Notes under the pieces: model-generated
Told to the model about the DNA's origin: nothing
Seen by the model: only the letters and a program-made list of their open reading frames with translations
Databases searched by the model: none
Position numbers and translations under genes: made by a program
Part shown: in pieces, positions 60,965 to 64,000 of the stretch
Numbering within the stretch: position 1 is the stretch's first letter
Layout of the letters: the number at the start of each line of letters is the position of its first letter
NCBI GenBank assembly: GCA_007922195.1
Contig: ML682067.1
Coordinates: 2,934,495-2,998,494 of the forward strand
DNA: 64,000 nt
Direction: 5' to 3'
From: Podocnemis expansa
Lineage: Eukaryota > Chordata > Testudines > Podocnemididae

Positions 60965-60978
60965 GCACCATCTAGTGG
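60965..60978 (-). promoter_or_regulatory. CTCF-like motif (13 of 14)
   Basis: Minus strand CCACTAGATGGTGC; only position 12 (T for C) departs from CCASYAGRKGGCRS. Lies upstream of the B-type leader exon. Confidence 0.45.
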
Positions 60979-63490
60979 TTATTGTTGCAAAAAGACCTTT
61001 AAGGAAAAAAATCATTCAGTTAGTAAAGGCATAGCTGTCTTGCTACAATTAGACGATGGACTCAAAGCATTAAAATGTTGCACAGCAAGGTGGACAAAAG
61101 ATATGGCTTGCTCTCAGTCAATGACTTTATGCCCTTGTACAGCAACTCTCTCTCTGTGACATGGTACAGTTACTGGAGCACAGTCAAATGTTTAATATTT
61201 GCTAAGTTTTAGAACTAAGGTTGAGCTGCTTCTTTTGACTTTCATAGTCATGAGGGACTCTGAAAGCAGAAGGGGATGAGTAAAAGGTAGACCACCATCT
61301 TTATAGTGATTTCAAGTATAAATTTAATCAGGATTTTGTTACGTGTCTGAGAGATCACATGTCTTCCCAAGCCATACTGCCACATGTTTGATCAGTGGAG
61401 AAGCGAGATCTGGAGCCCACATTACCATAAAGGGGGCTGCTAGCAGATCCATGTCCATTTGATCACCGATTAGTCTCTCGTTAGAATAATTTATATTGCA
61501 AATATAAACCATTTTAGCAAGTGCTTAATTAAGATAAAAACCTTAGGGCCATAAGATACCATTGATTTGCATGCAGAATTTGTCACTGAAATCAACTGGG
61601 AGGCTTCTGTAAAAACAGACTGCATAAGGTGGCCTTTCAGGTCTTTAAATTTCTCAGGACGGAGACTGTGTCCTCCTGTGTGGATACGGATAGCATCTAG
61701 TGGCCCATCAGTGCTACCACAATAACAACTGTAATTCAAAGAATAAGACTAATATCTAATTCCTAGAGTTTGTATTTAGACTATTTAAACCTCAGTCCTA
61801 TACTTGTTTCTCAGGTAAAACTGCCACAAGGTTTAATGGGAACTTTGTTTCCTGTAACTAATATGAGACAATTTTACATAGGTTTGGCTGATAAGAAATT
61901 CACACCACAGTACTTTTGACAAATTAGGACTAATCTCCTGAGAAAACTCACAGCTATTTTGGAGACCCGGTATCAGACGACAGACAAAAACTTCTATAGG
62001 TCAAGGTTTGATAGAAGCTGCCTATCCTATGTCTCTTATGTGGTTTACCAGAGATCTTCCACAGCAGCCAGTTAGAAAAGTACAAAATCCCCTCATAGGA
62101 TTCTATTGGTAAAGCAAAGGAAACAAAATAAAAATGCCAACTTTCTAAAAAAAGCATCATTTGGGGTTTTTCCCCCCACTTTTTAGACAGATACCTACCA
62201 TTAGTGACAGAAGAGCTGCCACCTTTGTTTGCAAGGGGAAGGAAGAAGAAATCTTAGTCTCCACTCTTAATATTTTTTCTGACTTTTCATTTTTCCTGTA
62301 GTTCCTTCCCTCTGCTTGCTTCATAAATCTGTTTCTTAAAAATCTGAGGCTGTTTACCACCACAGCACACACTATTTTCTCCTCTTTCATTACAACTAAA
62401 CAGGACTGCACCTCCCAAAGTGTAAGTTGTTCCTAAACTATTTAAAACCCCTAAAGATCTTGAACTAGATCCTGATTGCTTGAAAAAGCCAAGCATTTCC
62501 ATGTTTCCCAAAATGTTGCTGTTTAGTCCCAGATATTCAGAACTCTACAACAACCCAATAAACCTGAATCAGCATTCATGAAAAAGATATTACAGAACAA
62601 AACTTTCTTCTCTCTTTGGAAGTTTAATCACTATTTCTATTACCTGTACTGCAGAAATGCCCTAGAAACCTGAAGCAATACCAGCTGGCCTCCCTGTGCA
62701 AGGTATTGTGCAGACACACATAAAGCCACAGTCCCTGCCACAGAGAGTTCACAATTTGAGATGACAAATGATGTATTGGGGGAGGGGGGCAGGATCTGTA
62801 AGTTTTGGCCACCTTTGTACCTTCTCAACCCTGGACTGTTTTAGGGACTGAAGAAGTCCCTAGCAACCTCTCAGGGCTGCCCCACGAACTGCAACACTAT
62901 GCAAAACCTCTGTGGTGCTGTGTGCTACAGCTGCACTTCTGCACAACGCTCCTGGCCCAGCTGCGCTCTCATCCCTTACACCAAGGCTCCTCTCCCAACT
63001 GGAACCAGGGCTTTAGGGCCCCTTTCACCTGGTGCAGAGGGCCCAATACAGGGGTGTGGAGCTCCCTTGTGGTGTTTTGTCAGACTGGCTCTCGTCTCCA
63101 AACTATGCTATCTTGTTAACCATATAAATCCTGTAAATCACAAATTCCATGAGCTCCTGCATTGCCTCACTAAATCATTAGGTGGGATCTGGAAGCCTTT
63201 TGTTTGTATTGTAAATCCAAAGAATAAAACCTCACTTTTAGGATTTTGATATAAAAAGGCGGCATGCAATGTTGCCAACTCGCACAACTTCAAATCTGTC
63301 AATTTCAAATATTCAAAATCATGTCAGGCCCCCCAAAATCTTTAGTATAGCTTAAAATCATAATAATTGTTAAAAAAGAGTAGGGGTTTTATTTTAATTT
63401 AGCTTCTAGCTTTTAAATATTTAGGGTAGAGTTGGCCTTTTTTGTTTTTTGAAACAATATGTTCTCTGCAACTATGAGGACTAGAAGCTT

Positions 63491-63507
63491 TTTTTTTTTT
63501 TTTTTAA
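63491..63507 (+). repeat. Poly-T run
   Basis: About 17 T; on the transcribed strand a poly-A. Confidence 0.9.
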
Positions 63508-63831
63508 ACCCCAATGAGAGTTGAGGTTCTCATTCTCATGTTCCTCTGAGAGCTGGAGCTGCAAGTAAAATATCGCACAAAAAAGATCACATTAATTATC
63601 AATACTAGAACCACATACACAGAATTAACTGGTACCGAATAGTATGAATGTGTCAGGGGCCTTCAAAGACACTGCAAAACTTTCAGGGGAACAAGACGGT
63701 TGTTGTGGAGGAAGAAACCTAAAAACTAGATATACAAAGATAGTACACACATCAGATTATAGTGTTACGGTAGGTGCACTGCATCCCTTAACTGAGTTCA
63801 GGGAATCAAAGAAGTTAAAGATGTAAAAGAC

Positions 63832-64000
63832 ATCTCTGGAAGATCATCCACTCCACCTCATCACCAATACATGATTGTTCCTTCCAAGACATTTTCTAGT
63901 GTTTGGGCATTTCCAATTTTAAATGGACTGAACAACGAGGTTTTCACCTCTTTTCTTGATATCTCAATCAATGAAATTTCTATGAATTTCCCATTTTGAG
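63832..64000 (-). mobile_element. CR1 LINE fragment, cut by the window edge
   Basis: Antisense CR1: CATCTCTGGAAGATCATCCA CTCCACC, then ACATGATTGTTCCTTCCAAG ACATTTTCTAGTG and CCAATTTTAAATGG in the family's order. Confidence 0.7.

Larger units (their letters stand above)
1..64000 (-). other. MSRB3: Partial MSRB3 gene body (all sequence intronic or exonic to it)
   Basis: Four collinear minus-strand exons in correct order and phase span 26289-59371. The gene is known to be large in vertebrates, with wide introns, so both flanks of the window are most simply read as its introns. Missing are the distal first exon(s), including the ER signal-peptide exon of the A isoform (expected above 64000, in a CpG-rich promoter not seen here), and the 3' exons with the second CxxC pair and catalytic Cys (expected below position 1). 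I saw no exon of another gene on either strand. Confidence 0.8.
59372..64000 (-). other. MSRB3 intron upstream of the B-type leader exon (partial)
   Basis: No CpG island and no exon recognised. It holds a CTCF-like site at 60965-60978, a relic with the CTCATGGATTTCAGTGGGAGCAGGATCAGGGCTC-type ancient repeat near 60085-60120, a poly-T run near 63491-63507, and a CR1 fragment that runs off the window edge. The stretch 60660-60860 has more CpG than its surroundings and a TGATGTCA (CRE-like) octamer at 60822-60829; I cannot assign it. The rest looks unique. Confidence 0.6.

Noticed and set aside
59372..64000. ER signal-peptide exon of the MSRB3 A isoform
   Set aside because: No GC-rich signal-peptide exon or CpG island found; presumably beyond the right edge.
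1..64000. CRISPR arrays, tRNA/rRNA genes, bacterial-type operons
   Set aside because: No regularly spaced direct repeats with unique spacers, no cloverleaf-like gene, and no prokaryotic gene organisation; the sequence is a vertebrate intron landscape.

Overview
The window is vertebrate nuclear DNA, most likely from a turtle (a crocodilian is the main alternative). It is AT-rich and intron-dense, and it is packed with CR1 LINEs, PIF/Harbinger-type MITEs whose ends read GGCTATGTCTACAC, hAT-type MITEs, and a repeat ending in a stretch like AAATTTGTTAGTCTTTAAGTGCCACAGGACTCC. That mix is typical of chelonian genomes. The host assignment is inferred from repeat content and from the one gene found; there is no species-level marker.

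The whole window appears to lie inside one gene, MSRB3 (methionine-R-sulfoxide reductase B3), on the minus strand. Four small exons are recognisable by translation and splice sites, in transcription order: (1) 59371-59245, the alternative leader exon that starts the mitochondrial (MSRB3B-type) isoform; (2) 43956-43848, the first exon shared by all isoforms; (3) 42175-42098, carrying the first zinc-binding CxxC pair; (4) 26317-26289, a 29-bp microexon. Splice phases agree across all junctions, giving 292 coding nt (97 codons plus one base). The ER-type first exon should lie beyond 64000. The remaining 3' exons, which carry the rest of the SGxGWPSF motif, the second CxxC pair and the catalytic Cys, should lie below position 1; I could not find them in the 26 kb of intron shown. 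Two codon differences in normally conserved positions stand out (SNSG instead of SGSG; KAHG instead of KDPG).

Layout: 59372-64000 is intron upstream of the leader exon (one CTCF-like site, a CR1 fragment at the edge). 43957-59244 is intron with three hAT MITEs, an L2 relic, a CR1 tail and a perfect CTCF-like site. 42176-43847 is a short intron with a strong G/C hairpin. 26318-42097 is intron with a long TA/CA microsatellite, a 926-bp Harbinger element carrying a GC-rich palindromic minisatellite, a CR1 split by a hAT with a perfect 8-bp target duplication, and a long CR1 carrying endonuclease and reverse transcriptase remnants. 1-26288 is intron with a three-layer nest (CR1 in CR1, MITE inside), a Harbinger element carrying a broken Myb/SANT-like gene, and four hAT elements including a 1.7-kb GC-rich one.

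No second host gene, RNA gene, CRISPR array or bacterial-type system is visible. Nearly all longer open frames are low-complexity or transposon-derived.
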